Shown here in pieces: positions 31,117-40,873 of a stretch of 64,000 bases of DNA. The position numbers and the translations under genes are program-made. The DNA is from Astropecten irregularis (lineage: Eukaryota; Echinodermata; Asteroidea; Paxillosida; Astropectinidae). The stretch is from assembly GCA_963971285.1 (NCBI GenBank), contig OZ020260.1, positions 4,560,798-4,624,797 of the forward strand. Reading direction: 5' to 3'. Under the pieces are notes generated by a model. That model saw nothing but the letters and a program-made list of their open reading frames with translations, did not search any database and was not told where the DNA came from. Each line of letters starts with the position of its first letter. The first letter of the stretch is position 1.

Positions 31117-31670
31117 AAAGGGTTCCTGCAGTGCCTTTTTCAGTCAGGTTATTTTATTGCCTTCATACAGAGAATATACTGACAGATAATGAATGGCAAG
31201 CCTTATTTTGGTTTCAAACTAGCATATTGGTTTTCATTTGAATTCGGCTTTGCAAAATGGGGTAAATTTCATGCATGCTCATGTGGGGAACCAACAGCAA
31301 AAGTATAATGAAAAAACAAAAACAATGAAGAGGCAAACTTGCCCCACAGAAATGGTTTGGCAAAAAACATTTCACCACCAGTAAGGTTGAGTGAAAGGCA
31401 CATGTTCGGCACAGTAAAGCCCATTGAGGAGGATAAGGTCTGTCAGTAAACCTATAAAACAACGTACCCCTACTTTTCATTCACAAATCTAGATGACATC
31501 ACAGTTTTCCTTATGAATATGGAAATTATAATTAGCATACAAACCCCAAAACCTGTTGTTAACCCTGGAACAGTGTGTGGAAGTGGATACAATCACATAC
31601 CCCATACAACAGTTGCTTTTTGGCACATGTTCAAGCCATAATATTCCTATTGCAGATACCCTTTAAAGGA
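31117..31670. mobile_element. Possible TTAA element, GGGTTCCTGCAG ends
   Basis: TTTAAAGGGTTCCTGCAGTG at the left and TATTGCAGATACCCTTTAAA at the right. The inverted match is short (about 17 bp with two mismatches) and the interior has no symmetry I can see. Confidence 0.4.
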
Positions 31671-31737
31671 ACTGCTACATAGTAACCAAGTGAACAATCA
31701 CACCGCATTAATTATCTCGATTGAAGCCCGGTCATTG

Positions 31738-31865
31738 GGTGCGTTCGTTTAGCTTCCACGGAGCAGCCCCGACTTGGGAATGGTCGTGTAAATTAATCAT
31801 GCGCAAAACAAGCGAGAGAATGTGAAGAAAATTGACTGGTGTCGACTCGAGGAAATCAATAACAA
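31738..31865. mobile_element. Fragment of the GTGCATTCGTTTAGC family
   Basis: GGGTGCGTTCGTTTAGCTTC, GGGAATGGTCGTGT, CAAAACAAGCGAGAGAATG and TTGACTGGTGTCGACTCG match the complete copy at 43194-43327. The right terminus is absent. Confidence 0.75.
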
Positions 31866-32214
31866 AATAGAAAAGAAAATCGATGTGCGTGAAAAAGGAA
31901 AGAAAACAATTATTAACGGGCAACATCTGTTTAGCTTGATAGAATTACCCACAAGTCTATACTGCAATTGCCTTTGGTATATTATTAGTTAATTCATTGA
32001 ATAAATCATGCTGTGAAATGACGAATGATAAAATACACCTTCCGCCAACCGGTGTTTTCATATAATTTATTATACAACAGGAAGAGCCTGGGCAAAGTGC
32101 TGAGTAAATAATGCCGAGCCGACCAATATGCAAACACACATTAATGATTTACTTTGTTAATAATGAACGGGCTAGTCTAGGTATTAATTATTCTACACAC
32201 TTAATAGATCATCA

Positions 32215-32452
32215 GAACGCAGCTGAGCTAAGCATTGCATTTCTGTCTTAGCAAAAACAGGGTTAACAAACAAATTTCCACGTCTTGTGTATCACTTGTG
32301 ATTGTTCTTTGGCTGTTGTTCGCTGACCATGAATATCAAATTGAATTTTTTACAACGGTGGTTTGTTTTATTGGGCGAGACATTTTTGTGCTAAGCAAAT
32401 TTTTGTGCTTAGCAAATGTTTGTGCTTAGCAGCTCCATGAAATTGGCCCCTG
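32215..32452. mobile_element. CTTAGCACAAAA-family element
   Basis: AGCATTGCATTTCTGTCTTA, ACAGGGTTAACAAACAAATT, GTATCACTTGTGATTGTTCT, GACCATGAATATCAAATTGA and TTAGCAGCTCCATGAAATTG GCCCC. Left terminus worn. Confidence 0.8.
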
Positions 32453-32629
32453 TTAGGGGTGGAGGATTCTAATCTATATACCTGCGTGGTATGACGCACG
32501 CGATACACATACATTGTACCCTCAAACAGGTACGCGGTCTAGAGCCTCTTATCGACATAACGAAACAGACCATTCCACAAGCATCTCCTCTCAGTCGGCA
32601 AAGGGATTATGACGGTACAAAATCTACAT

Positions 32630-32870
32630 TCACGGCAGCGAGCGAGGCGAGCGACGCGGGAGGAGCAGCCGTAAATAATTCATTGATCCAGGCCCTTTGC
32701 ATTATGGCTAAACGTGGCACGGCATAAAATATATAAATATAAATCGGCCGGCCGGCCGGCTCCGGCGCTCTCTGGCTTCTGACTAACTGAACCGCCCACT
32801 GCGACAAACATCGAGAGCTCGAATCAGGCACGACAGCGCTGGACTTTCTCCCCTCGCGCTAAACGGAGGC
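32630..32870. other. CpG-dense segment
   Basis: Short GC-rich interval with GCGAGCGAGGCGAGCGACGC and a (GGCC)n run, TCGGCCGGCCGGCCGGCTCC, in AT-rich surroundings. It could mark a promoter or first exon of the downstream KCNE-like transcript, but no exon can be shown. Confidence 0.3.
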
Positions 32871-33452
32871 TAAATTCGGCTCTGGCGAAAATAAATTTAG
32901 ATCGCCAAAGGTTGAGGATCAGGAGTTATACGGGATTAGGACCACCAATCAACCCCGCGTAAAACATCACCGACACCCACTAGTCCCATGTAAACCTCGT
33001 GCTACCATAACTCCATGATGCTACTGACGTACAAACTCAAAACTCATATCGGTAAGAAATCAGATTTCTGATCGTGGTGACAGCAACACTATACCCTGGA
33101 ATGATATTATGATATAGCGAGAGCTAGCTGCAGACCAATTAAACGCACGTTGGCGGCCTCCATTCACAAGGAACAGACTACTACGTACAGAGATTGTATA
33201 AATACGACCGGCACGGAGCGATTGTGACGGGTGAGTTAATTGCTGCACGAGGGGACGACTCGGCCCGTCTAATGGACTGTGATTATTATTTTATCAGCGG
33301 CCCCGTCCGCCGTTAAACAGTAGAGAGCAAGTCCTTTGGTGGGCCGCCCGTCGCTCGTGGTCAAAATGTAATTTGCAAGCTTCATAGTCGGACATGCAAC
33401 TGTTCAACGTATAGTGCGACACTGTGGAAAGTATTACAAGTGGATGTCCCTC

Positions 33453-33460
33453 TATAAATA
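33453..33460 (+). promoter_or_regulatory. TATA-like site upstream of the KCNE-like gene
   Basis: TATAAATA in CTCTATAAATAGGCCC, followed about 35 bp on by a pyrimidine-rich TCATTCTCATC. It is 1.5 kb before the ATG at 34935, so an untranslated first exon would be required. Weak candidate. Confidence 0.25.
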
Positions 33461-34934
33461 GGCCCTGCATGCAGTTTGATGTTCTCGGTCGCTGTCATTC
33501 TCATCACCACGTTAACCTATCCAGGAGGAGCACAGCAGGATGTGTATTGACTTAATTGGAGATGTCATCAAGTCAATGCGCCCTGTGGATTCTATAAGCT
33601 GTGCCGTCTTGATATAAACACTGGAGTGTGCGACATCTGATCTCATCTTAAACCACATTTGTGTCATCATCTACTACTAAGCATGGTATACACGGGACCG
33701 ATGACTTAAAAAACAAAACACGCTGGGAAAATGATAATTTAATGCGTTCACAATCTGGAGAATTCATTCATTCGTGCTGATCTGCTTGTAGGTTTCCGTA
33801 CCCGAGGAAAACCAGAATGTCAACGCTTGGACACGGCTGTAGACGGAATTTATGCGCGTATAAAACATGCTCCATGCGCTGGAGTGCCAGTCTGAGAGAT
33901 TAAAGGAGCACGCTACGACAATCATTCAACCTCGACTGATGGCCTATAGTGCCTCACTCTGATGATACCTCGTTCGATTAAGAGAAACTGCGATTCCCTT
34001 TAATGGGTGACCTGCGATTTGACATGTTGCAGTAATTAGCTCGCTTGTTTTTTTTTTCTCTATTCATTATTATTATTATCTTCAGATGTGCATCTGCATT
34101 ATATAGGGCCCACGCATGATGACAATGATGAGTGATGACAATGCATTGAAAGCACTTTAGGTTTTATTTAATGAGATGTATCAAGTTGACCTGTATTTAT
34201 TATTGTCTTCAGAGGCCTAATGATACTACGTACGCCACGCGGGGAATAATTGCACAAAAAAAGGAGCCGACGAATATTTGCCGTTTAGATAAATTTCCCC
34301 CATTGTGGATACAGTAAATGCGATTATGTCTGTAATTTGTCTCGGTAAAGCTTACAGAACGTGCGCATCATACAGCTCAGAGTAACTCTCATTAATGTTC
34401 ACGCATCGCCGTTGTTCTGCATCACCGTTATTAGCAAACGGGAGGAAGCGTCAGAAGGACACGACGGATCGACTTCTAGACAGGGAGAAATGTCTTGATT
34501 TACGAGAAACGATTTCCAGTCAATTTGTGAATTGTCATCCGATACCTGTTTCGTCCCGTTATTACGTCCCGTCTGAAGTGAAAGGCGAGTCGCATATAAA
34601 TATACCCGCCTTGGCAATGATAATATACGCACGGACTTCAGATTGCATCCGCGATGAATGCTTTTTCGAAATAAAACCGTGGATGTGATTTACGGTCGTA
34701 GAAATCATCGGTGACGCATGTCAAGTGGTCACTAATAAACGAGACGAGATAGAGTATTGGCGGCTGTTGCCCTACTGGGAGTTAGTACAGTGAACAACAT
34801 TCTCTGTTGTTGTTTCCATCCAGTGAATGATTATCGGCGGTTATAACCTCATGATTGCTTTGCTTGTTTACTGGAATCGAGTGAGAATTTTAACTATCGC
34901 GAATAAAGAAGTATAGTTTACTGAAAAAGGGAAA

Positions 34935-35339
34935 ATGCGAGGGAATTTAGTGACCTTGCTGTGCGGTGGTGATAAGAACAACAATGCATCGTCGGCGTAT
35001 AACGACACTTTGGTGGACGTGGCCGGGAATTCGACCGTCGAGTCGGCGGAGGAATCGACGGGTTACGTCGGCGACCCCATGCTCTACATCCTGGTGGTGC
35101 TCCTCTTCTACGCCAGCAGCATCACCTTGTTCATGGTCAAGTACATTCGGAAGCAGAACGAGGAGAGCCACTTGGACAACGACTACAACACCTTTGTCAG
35201 GCAGGTGGGCTTCGACGAGAAACTGATGGAAGCCAAGAACAAAGCCGCCATGAGACTGAAGGAAATGGCGGCCGGTATAAATAAGCCAGCAGTAGTAGAC
35301 CCACCACTTCAGCAAGTAACAGTGACCAGTACTGTTTGA
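34935..35339 (+). CDS. KCNE-like single-pass membrane protein (potassium-channel beta-subunit family)
   Basis: Intronless 134-aa frame; an in-frame TAG at 34914 precedes the ATG, so the start is secure. The N-terminal 47 residues lack a signal peptide and carry three N-glycosylation sequons (N17-A-S, N23-D-T, N32-S-T). One membrane span, about residues 49-70 (MLYILVVLLFYASSITLFMV), is followed by KYIRKQNEESHLDNDYNTFV. The Y-I-R after the span and the H-x-x-(N)D-x-Y segment match the signature of vertebrate KCNE proteins (MinK/MiRP), which also have intronless coding regions, N-terminal glycans and 100-170 residues. The C terminus, TSTV, fits a class I PDZ ligand. KCNE subunits modulate KCNQ/KCNH channel gating at the plasma membrane; that role here is inferred from architecture and motif. 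The last codons belong to a repeat duplicated downstream. Confidence 0.72.
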   Translation: MRGNLVTLLCGGDKNNNASSAYNDTLVDVAGNSTVESAEESTGYVGDPMLYILVVLLFYASSITLFMVKYIRKQNEESHLDNDYNTFVRQVGFDEKLMEAKNKAAMRLKEMAAGINKPAVVDPPLQQVTVTSTV

Positions 35340-35808
35340 TGGAATAATTTTTTTTTAAAGTCATTGAAAGATGAACAAAGAAAATAGACTAGAGCGGGAT
35401 TCGAACCTACCGCGACCTCCAATATACCGTACCGGTACTTCTTATTATACAATGTTTTCAAAAGCTATTACAGTTATTATATATTATAATTTTATATAAG
35501 TTACAGTGACCAGTACTGTTTGATGGAACATTTTTTAAGTCATTGAAATTAGATGAACAAAGAAAACTTGACTGGAGTGGGATTCGAACCTGCCGCGACC
35601 TCCAAAGTACAGTACCGGTATATTTTGTATGTAAGATACATTGTTTTCACAAGCTATTGTAATCTTTTTCATCATTCATCAGAAAAGAAAATATACTGGA
35701 GCGGGATTCGAACCTGCGCGACCTCCATTATACCATTTATACCGGTAATTTTTATGTAAAATATAAAATGTTTTGGAAAGGTATTATAATCTTTTTATCA
35801 TTCATCAG
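35311..35808. repeat. Three tandem ~130-190 bp units overlapping the KCNE-like stop codon
   Basis: Units about 35311-35500, 35502-35680 and 35681-35808. Units 1 and 2 both start with ACAGTGACCAGTACTGTTTG ATGGAA and all three contain GCGGGATTCGAACCT followed by GCGACCTCCA (an inverted tRNA B box), then TACCGGTA and CATTCATCA or TATTA. Unit 1 therefore supplies the last codons and stop of the KCNE-like gene. Confidence 0.8.
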
Positions 35809-35908
35809 TAATTTTTCAAATGGTTGTACATCCGTCGTTTCTCAGAATTAGAAATAGCAATTTTGAGTCTATTCCAAAAAGGTAGCAATTATAAGGGTAT
35901 CGTTTTAA

Positions 35909-36263
35909 AGGTAGTATGATCATACTTTGGGAAGAGACCAAAACAGAATTGTTCACATATTTAAGTATAACTTTCAGGGTATGAAGATGATGCTAGTAGA
36001 AACCTACCGTTAAAATTGTTCCGCCTGAAATGGTGTATTTATCCAGAAATGAGTAAAACAACGACCGAAAATCTTTTTGATCTTTTAAAAGATCAAAAAT
36101 AAAAGAGAAAAGACTTAAGAAATACTGTAGCCGTTTTTCACGATTTTCTCAAAAAAGTGGGCACCGTATGGGACTCAATTTTCACAGGTGACTGTGACTG
36201 TATCTTCCTTGATATTTTTGCCCATGAATCTGTACTCCTTTGAAAAAAAGTATGATACTACCT
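35909..36263. mobile_element. TTAA MITE (GGTAGTATCATAC family), full copy
   Basis: AGGTAGTATGATCATACTTT at the left, AAGTATGATACTACCT at the right, TTAA on both sides, central TTTGATCTTTTAAAAGATCA. A GATC insertion interrupts the left terminus. Confidence 0.85.
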
Positions 36264-36519
36264 TTAAAGAAATGCATTTGGCCTGCTTTTGCCGATAGTT
36301 TGGAGGCGAATAATTGACGTTTATAAGCCTATAGACCTAATTATTCATTTTGTGAATTCAAAAAGATTTCCTAAATGAAAAAAAAAAAAAAAAACTTATT
36401 TTCTGGTAAGAATATCGGACGTGTATCTTTTTAAAACTTGTCTTACCGTACACCTTTTACTCATTTCTAAACGTAGGGCCTGTGTTGGCATAATGTTAGT
36501 GAGTTGGCAGTTTGTCGTG

Positions 36520-36852
36520 AAGGGTACTATCATACTCATGCTAGCCTACCAAAACAGAAATCTTCACATGTTTACCTGTAACTTGAATGGTATAAAGATG
36601 GTGATGGTATAGAAACATACCATTAAAATTTGTCTGCCTGAAATGCTGTATTTATCCAGAAAACAATTTTGATTTACAGAAATTTAAAAATCCCGTGTGA
36701 AAAGATTTTAAAAATAACTGGCGATTTTCACTTTTTCTCAAAAAGTGGGACTGGAAAAAATTATTTCACTGATGACCGTTATACTATCTTTCTTGATATT
36801 TTTGCCCATGAATCTGCATTTCTTTGACAAAACCCAAAGTATGATATTACCT
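36520..36852. mobile_element. TTAA MITE, decayed copy joined to the next
   Basis: Starts AGGGTACTATCATACTCATG, ends AAGTATGATATTACCT; central palindrome reduced to TTTTGATTTACAGAAATT. Its right-hand TTAA (36853-36856) is also the left TTAA of the next copy. Confidence 0.8.
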
Positions 36853-36856
36853 TTAA

Positions 36857-37216
36857 AGGTAGTATCATACTTTTGTAAGAGACCAAAACAGAAATGTTCA
36901 CAGATTTACGTATAACTTACAGGGTATAACGGTGATTCTGGTAGAAACCTACCGTTAAAGTTTTGCCGCCTGAAATGGTGTATTTATCCAGAAATTAGTA
37001 AAACAACGACCGAAAATCTTTTTGATCTTTTAAAAGATCAAAAATAAAAGAGAAAACACTTAAGAAACACTGTGGCTATTTTTCACTGTTTTCTCAAAAA
37101 GTGGGCACCGTATGGGACTGAAATTTTCACAGATGACTATTACTGTATATAATGTCTTGATATTTCTGAACATGAATCTGCATTTCTTTGACAAAACCAA
37201 AAGTATGATATTAACC
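36857..37216. mobile_element. TTAA MITE, head-to-tail with the previous copy
   Basis: AGGTAGTATCATACTTTTGT to AAGTATGATATTAACC with TTAA at 36853-36856 and 37217-37220; central TTTGATCTTTTAAAAGATCA. Shares a single TTAA with the copy to its left. Confidence 0.88.
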
Positions 37217-37513
37217 TTAAAGGCCTACGATGTCGCCAAGTCCAACACAAACAGCCTAAAGCTGCATTGAGTTCACCTTTAATAATTATTAATCAAAAAA
37301 CGCCACGGCATATTGGCCTACAATAAACGGTTTGGAATCCCGGCTCTGTCTGCGTTTTTGTATGACTGTAGTAGCCAATGCGGTCCTATGGGATCCCCTA
37401 GACTGTACATGCAGCATTGCAGAGTATACCTTTATTACATGCATGCTACCCATGTAATCGAACTCGGCAAATAGAGCAGATCGCACAAAATATAAATGCG
37501 CTCGTCAATTTAA

Positions 37514-37884
37514 AGGTAGTATCATACTTTGATATTAGAAACCGAAACAGAAATCTTCACAGATTTACGTATAACTTATAGGGTATGAAGACGATGCTAG
37601 TAGAAACCTACCGTTAAAATTGTTCCGCCTGAAATGCTGTATTTATCAAGAAATTAGTAAAAACAACGACCGAAAACCTTTTTGATCTTTTAAAAGATCA
37701 AAAATAAAAGAGAAAAGACTTAAGAAATACTGTGGCCGTTTTTCACTGTTTTCTCAAAAAGTAGTCACCGTATGGCACTGAAATTTTCACAGGTGACTGT
37801 TTATACTGCATCTTCCTTGATACTTTTGCCCATGAATCTTTTCTTTGACATTTCTTTGACAAAAACCAAAGTATGATATTACCT
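37514..37884. mobile_element. TTAA MITE, full copy
   Basis: AGGTAGTATCATACTTTGAT to CAAAGTATGATATTACCT, TTAA flanks at 37510-37513 and 37885-37888, central palindrome intact. Confidence 0.88.
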
Positions 37885-39395
37885 TTAAAAAGAGAGAAAG
37901 AAAAAAATACCCGTTCGGAGTGCAGTGCCGCATAATATACTGTCTGGGTTCAAAAACATGAAACCACATGGACTGGCTGGAGAATTTATTTTGTGTGTCA
38001 TCTCAAAGGTTGTATAGGAGATTCACGAGAGCCATTAATAGAACAACGCAGCTGGCATACCGTATACATGATGAATGGATGAAAATGGTTTTACGTGGAC
38101 ACAATCATAAGGCGACGTTAATCTTATTATGCAAGCTAATGCTATTATATATTTTTTGTTAAAAAATTGTTTTGTATGAAATATTATAAAACCGAAGGAT
38201 AGGAAAATCAACAGATATTATTTGAGTTGTTGTTATATTTATAAGTCTCGGATTCATCTAATGTTTACTGTATTTAAATAATTATTTTGGTTACTGTGGA
38301 AATGTTTTTTTTTATTAATACAAAAATGTGAAATTATGATGAAGAATTTGGCCAGAATTAAACAAATTAATGTAAATTTGAGCGATGGTTTATTTACTCC
38401 TGCTGATTGTCGATCATCGTTGAGTTTAAAGTGAAACCAGTGGAGGACATTGGCCGCAAGACATTATGCATAATGTGTACAGAATAAGGCCATATTGACA
38501 TCCCAAGAGTGTCACTTTTGTCAGTTGTCAGAGTGCACTCATGTACTGGATAATTTCAACTCAATCCAAAAATAACAGTTGATTTGAAAAATAAACATAC
38601 TATATATAATTCAAGAAGTCTATTAATTTAGCAATTCCCTCCCCTCCCCCCCCAAAAAAAACCAACTTATTTAGTCAGAGTTTTCGCAGAAAAAAGATAT
38701 TAGACAATTTGAATACTTATTTGTCATACACTGATATAAATTGGAATGAAAATGTAATCAACATGAGGTGTTTTATACAACGTGTATAACAAAAAACCCT
38801 CTGAAAGTATCTTGTGTGCATACAATTAAAATCTCGAACATTACATTAAGCCTGGTGTGCAACCGTGAAATTCGAATCATTACGAATGAATGAAGACGAC
38901 CCCTATTTCTTAAAAATGGTACAGTCCGAATTTCGTTGAACGTTTTTTTTCTAACAAGAAGAAGAAGAAATTGAAACGGAATCGTATATCTCCCGAGTAT
39001 TTTGGTTTTTTATATATTGCAGTTCCCCACGGCAAACGCCTTGAAATTCTATCTCGCATGGTAAATTCCATTATGTCTGAGCATTCCATGGAAACAATTC
39101 TCACGTGGTTATATATCTGTTCCCTCGTTTGTCATCTCATTGGTACTCTTTCTGCTTGGTGGAATTTTATAATTACGGGACCGTGGAACGAGAGAAGAAG
39201 CCCAATTGCTATTATATAAGCTTCGATGAACATCCATCTTTTTTACTTTTTACACTGTACGGTGGCTTTTAGTAGCCATGTTTGGTAATTTGCCATTAAA
39301 AAGATGCTGAAGAATAATTACGTTGATAATTACGTTGAAGGTCATGTAGCTGAACGTTCCTAATTCGTCATGTACAAAAAAATATCCTAAATTAA

Positions 39396-39758
39396 AGGGC
39401 TTGTATACAACGTGACAGAATAGCACTCTTTGTCTAATCCAGTATAAACATGACTGTGCATGAAATAATAAGCTTGTGAAAATTTGACCTCAACCGGACA
39501 TCGGAGTCACGAGAAAAATAGCGAGAATCTGTATGACTCAATTAAAAAAAACATAAAGAACAATTTTTGATCTTGCGGAGATATAAAATATTTATGTCTT
39601 TGGTGTTTGGTTTTACTCTTTCTGGATAGATGCACCATTTCAGGCGGAAATATTTTAATGATAATGTTTGTACCAGCACCATTTTCATACCCTGAAATTT
39701 ATACGTAAATCTGTGAACATTTTCTGTTTCGGTTTGTTACCAATTGTTGTACATGCTC
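39396..39758. mobile_element. TTAA MITE, GGGCTTGTATACAACG subfamily
   Basis: AGGGCTTGTATACAACGTG at the left, CAATTGTTGTACATGCTCT at the right; TTAA flanks. The right half (TTTACTCTTTCTGGATAGAT, ACCATTTCAGGCGGAAATAT, TACGTAAATCTGTGAACATT) is shared with the main family in inverse orientation. Confidence 0.8.
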
Positions 39759-39811
39759 TTTAATGTTGAACTCTTAACTGCGTCGTAATAATAACCAATA
39801 CAAGCTATACT

Positions 39812-40012
39812 CAGTGGCGTCACCAGACTTTTGAGTCTGGGGGGGCACAAGGGGGGCACTAGCAATTGTTGGGGGGGCACTACAATATATATTATATTTT
39901 TTTTCACCAACCCAAATCTCAAATGGGGGGGCACGAGGGGGGGGGGCACGGGGTTTTCCAGGGGGGGCACGTGCCCCCCCCCCCCCCTGGCCCCCCCTTG
40001 GCGACGCCACTG
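39812..40012. mobile_element. hAT-like MITE, CAGTGGCG family (copy 2)
   Basis: CAGTGGCGTCACCAGACTTT to GGCGACGCCACTG, with perfect 8-bp target duplication GCTATACT (39804-39811 and 40013-40020). Long G runs interrupted by CAC. Opposite orientation to the copy at 18882. Confidence 0.94.
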
Positions 40013-40044
40013 GCTATACTGCTGCAAACTCATCAACCTAAGTT

Positions 40045-40165
40045 CGGAGGCCCCGACGTTTCGATCCTAGTATAATGATCTTTCTCAAATGCTTTAGAGA
40101 GAAAAGGCTTTAGCTTTTGAGAAAGATCCTGCTAGGGTCGAATCATGGGGCCCTCCAAACTCTAT
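40045..40165. repeat. CCTAGCAGG-type foldback repeat
   Basis: GAGGCCCCGACGTTTCGATC, CTAGTATAATGATCTTTCTC, then the inverse GAGAAAGATCCTGCTAGGGT CGAA and GGGGCCCTCCAAACTC. Compact copy of the family at 5942-6268. Confidence 0.75.
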
Positions 40166-40559
40166 GAAGCATTAGATTAAAAATAATTGCTTTAGCAGGG
40201 AAAGCAGCCCTCTTATCTCGTTACGTTTGATTTCCTGTGGGTGGTGGCATTTCTATAATCGCTTGGTATTAGTGGTGCATGGTTGGAAAGCTATTTATGA
40301 TAATGTATATTGAATATGAATATTATAAATGCATTCATAAAATAGCTCATGGCATCATTGAGTTAAATCTCAATGCATTCTGCACAGAATCAATTGCAAC
40401 ATATTATTAGAATAAAACTTAATTAATAGAAATTAAAGCTATTATTGGATGGTTTTAAAGAATCTCAAACGCTTGGAACATACGTTTAAAAATTAATTAC
40501 AAAAATAATTAGACCTATATTTTTTTGTTAATTTGAAAAAGACACTAACCTATGTTTAA

Positions 40560-40873
40560 AGGTACTATCATACTTTCGTATAGGAAACCAAAACAGAAAT
40601 GTTCATAGATGTACCTATAACTGACTGGGTATGAAGATGGTGCTGGTAGAAACATACCGTTAACATTTTCCCGCCTGAAATGGTGTGTTTATCCAGAAAA
40701 TAGTAAAAGCAACCACCGAAAATATTTTTGATTTTTAAAAAATAAAAGATAACGGTGAAAAGATTAAAATAATTCATTAATTCTCAAAAGGTCGGCACCG
40801 TACGGGAGTAGACATTTGTTTACCCATGAATCTGCATTTTTGTAAAACAAAAACCAAAGTATGATATTACCTT
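40560..40873. mobile_element. TTAA MITE, shortened copy
   Basis: AGGTACTATCATACTTTCGT to CAAAGTATGATATTACCT with TTAA flanks. The right half has a deletion between GTCGGCACCGTACGGGAG and ACCCATGAATCTGCATTTT. Confidence 0.83.

Larger units (their letters stand above)
29401..34934. other. Intergenic region between the zinc-finger and KCNE-like genes
   Basis: The two genes are divergently transcribed, so this holds both upstream regions. It has a TTAA element (29950-30325), a possible second one (31117-31670), a GTGCGTTCGTTTAGC arm (31738-31865), a CTTAGCACAAAA copy (32215-32452), CpG-rich DNA at 32630-32870, and a TATA-like site at 33453. I support no coding ORF; 33470-34930 shows nothing I can name. 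Confidence 0.55.

Noticed and set aside
34395..34688. 97-codon plus-strand frame upstream of the KCNE-like gene
   Set aside because: No recognisable domain, no splice context and an opposing frame of similar length; it could only be a chance ORF on present evidence.
34947..35315. 122-codon minus-strand frame
   Set aside because: Shadow of the KCNE-like coding sequence; the plus frame has a secure start, sequons, a membrane span and a family motif.
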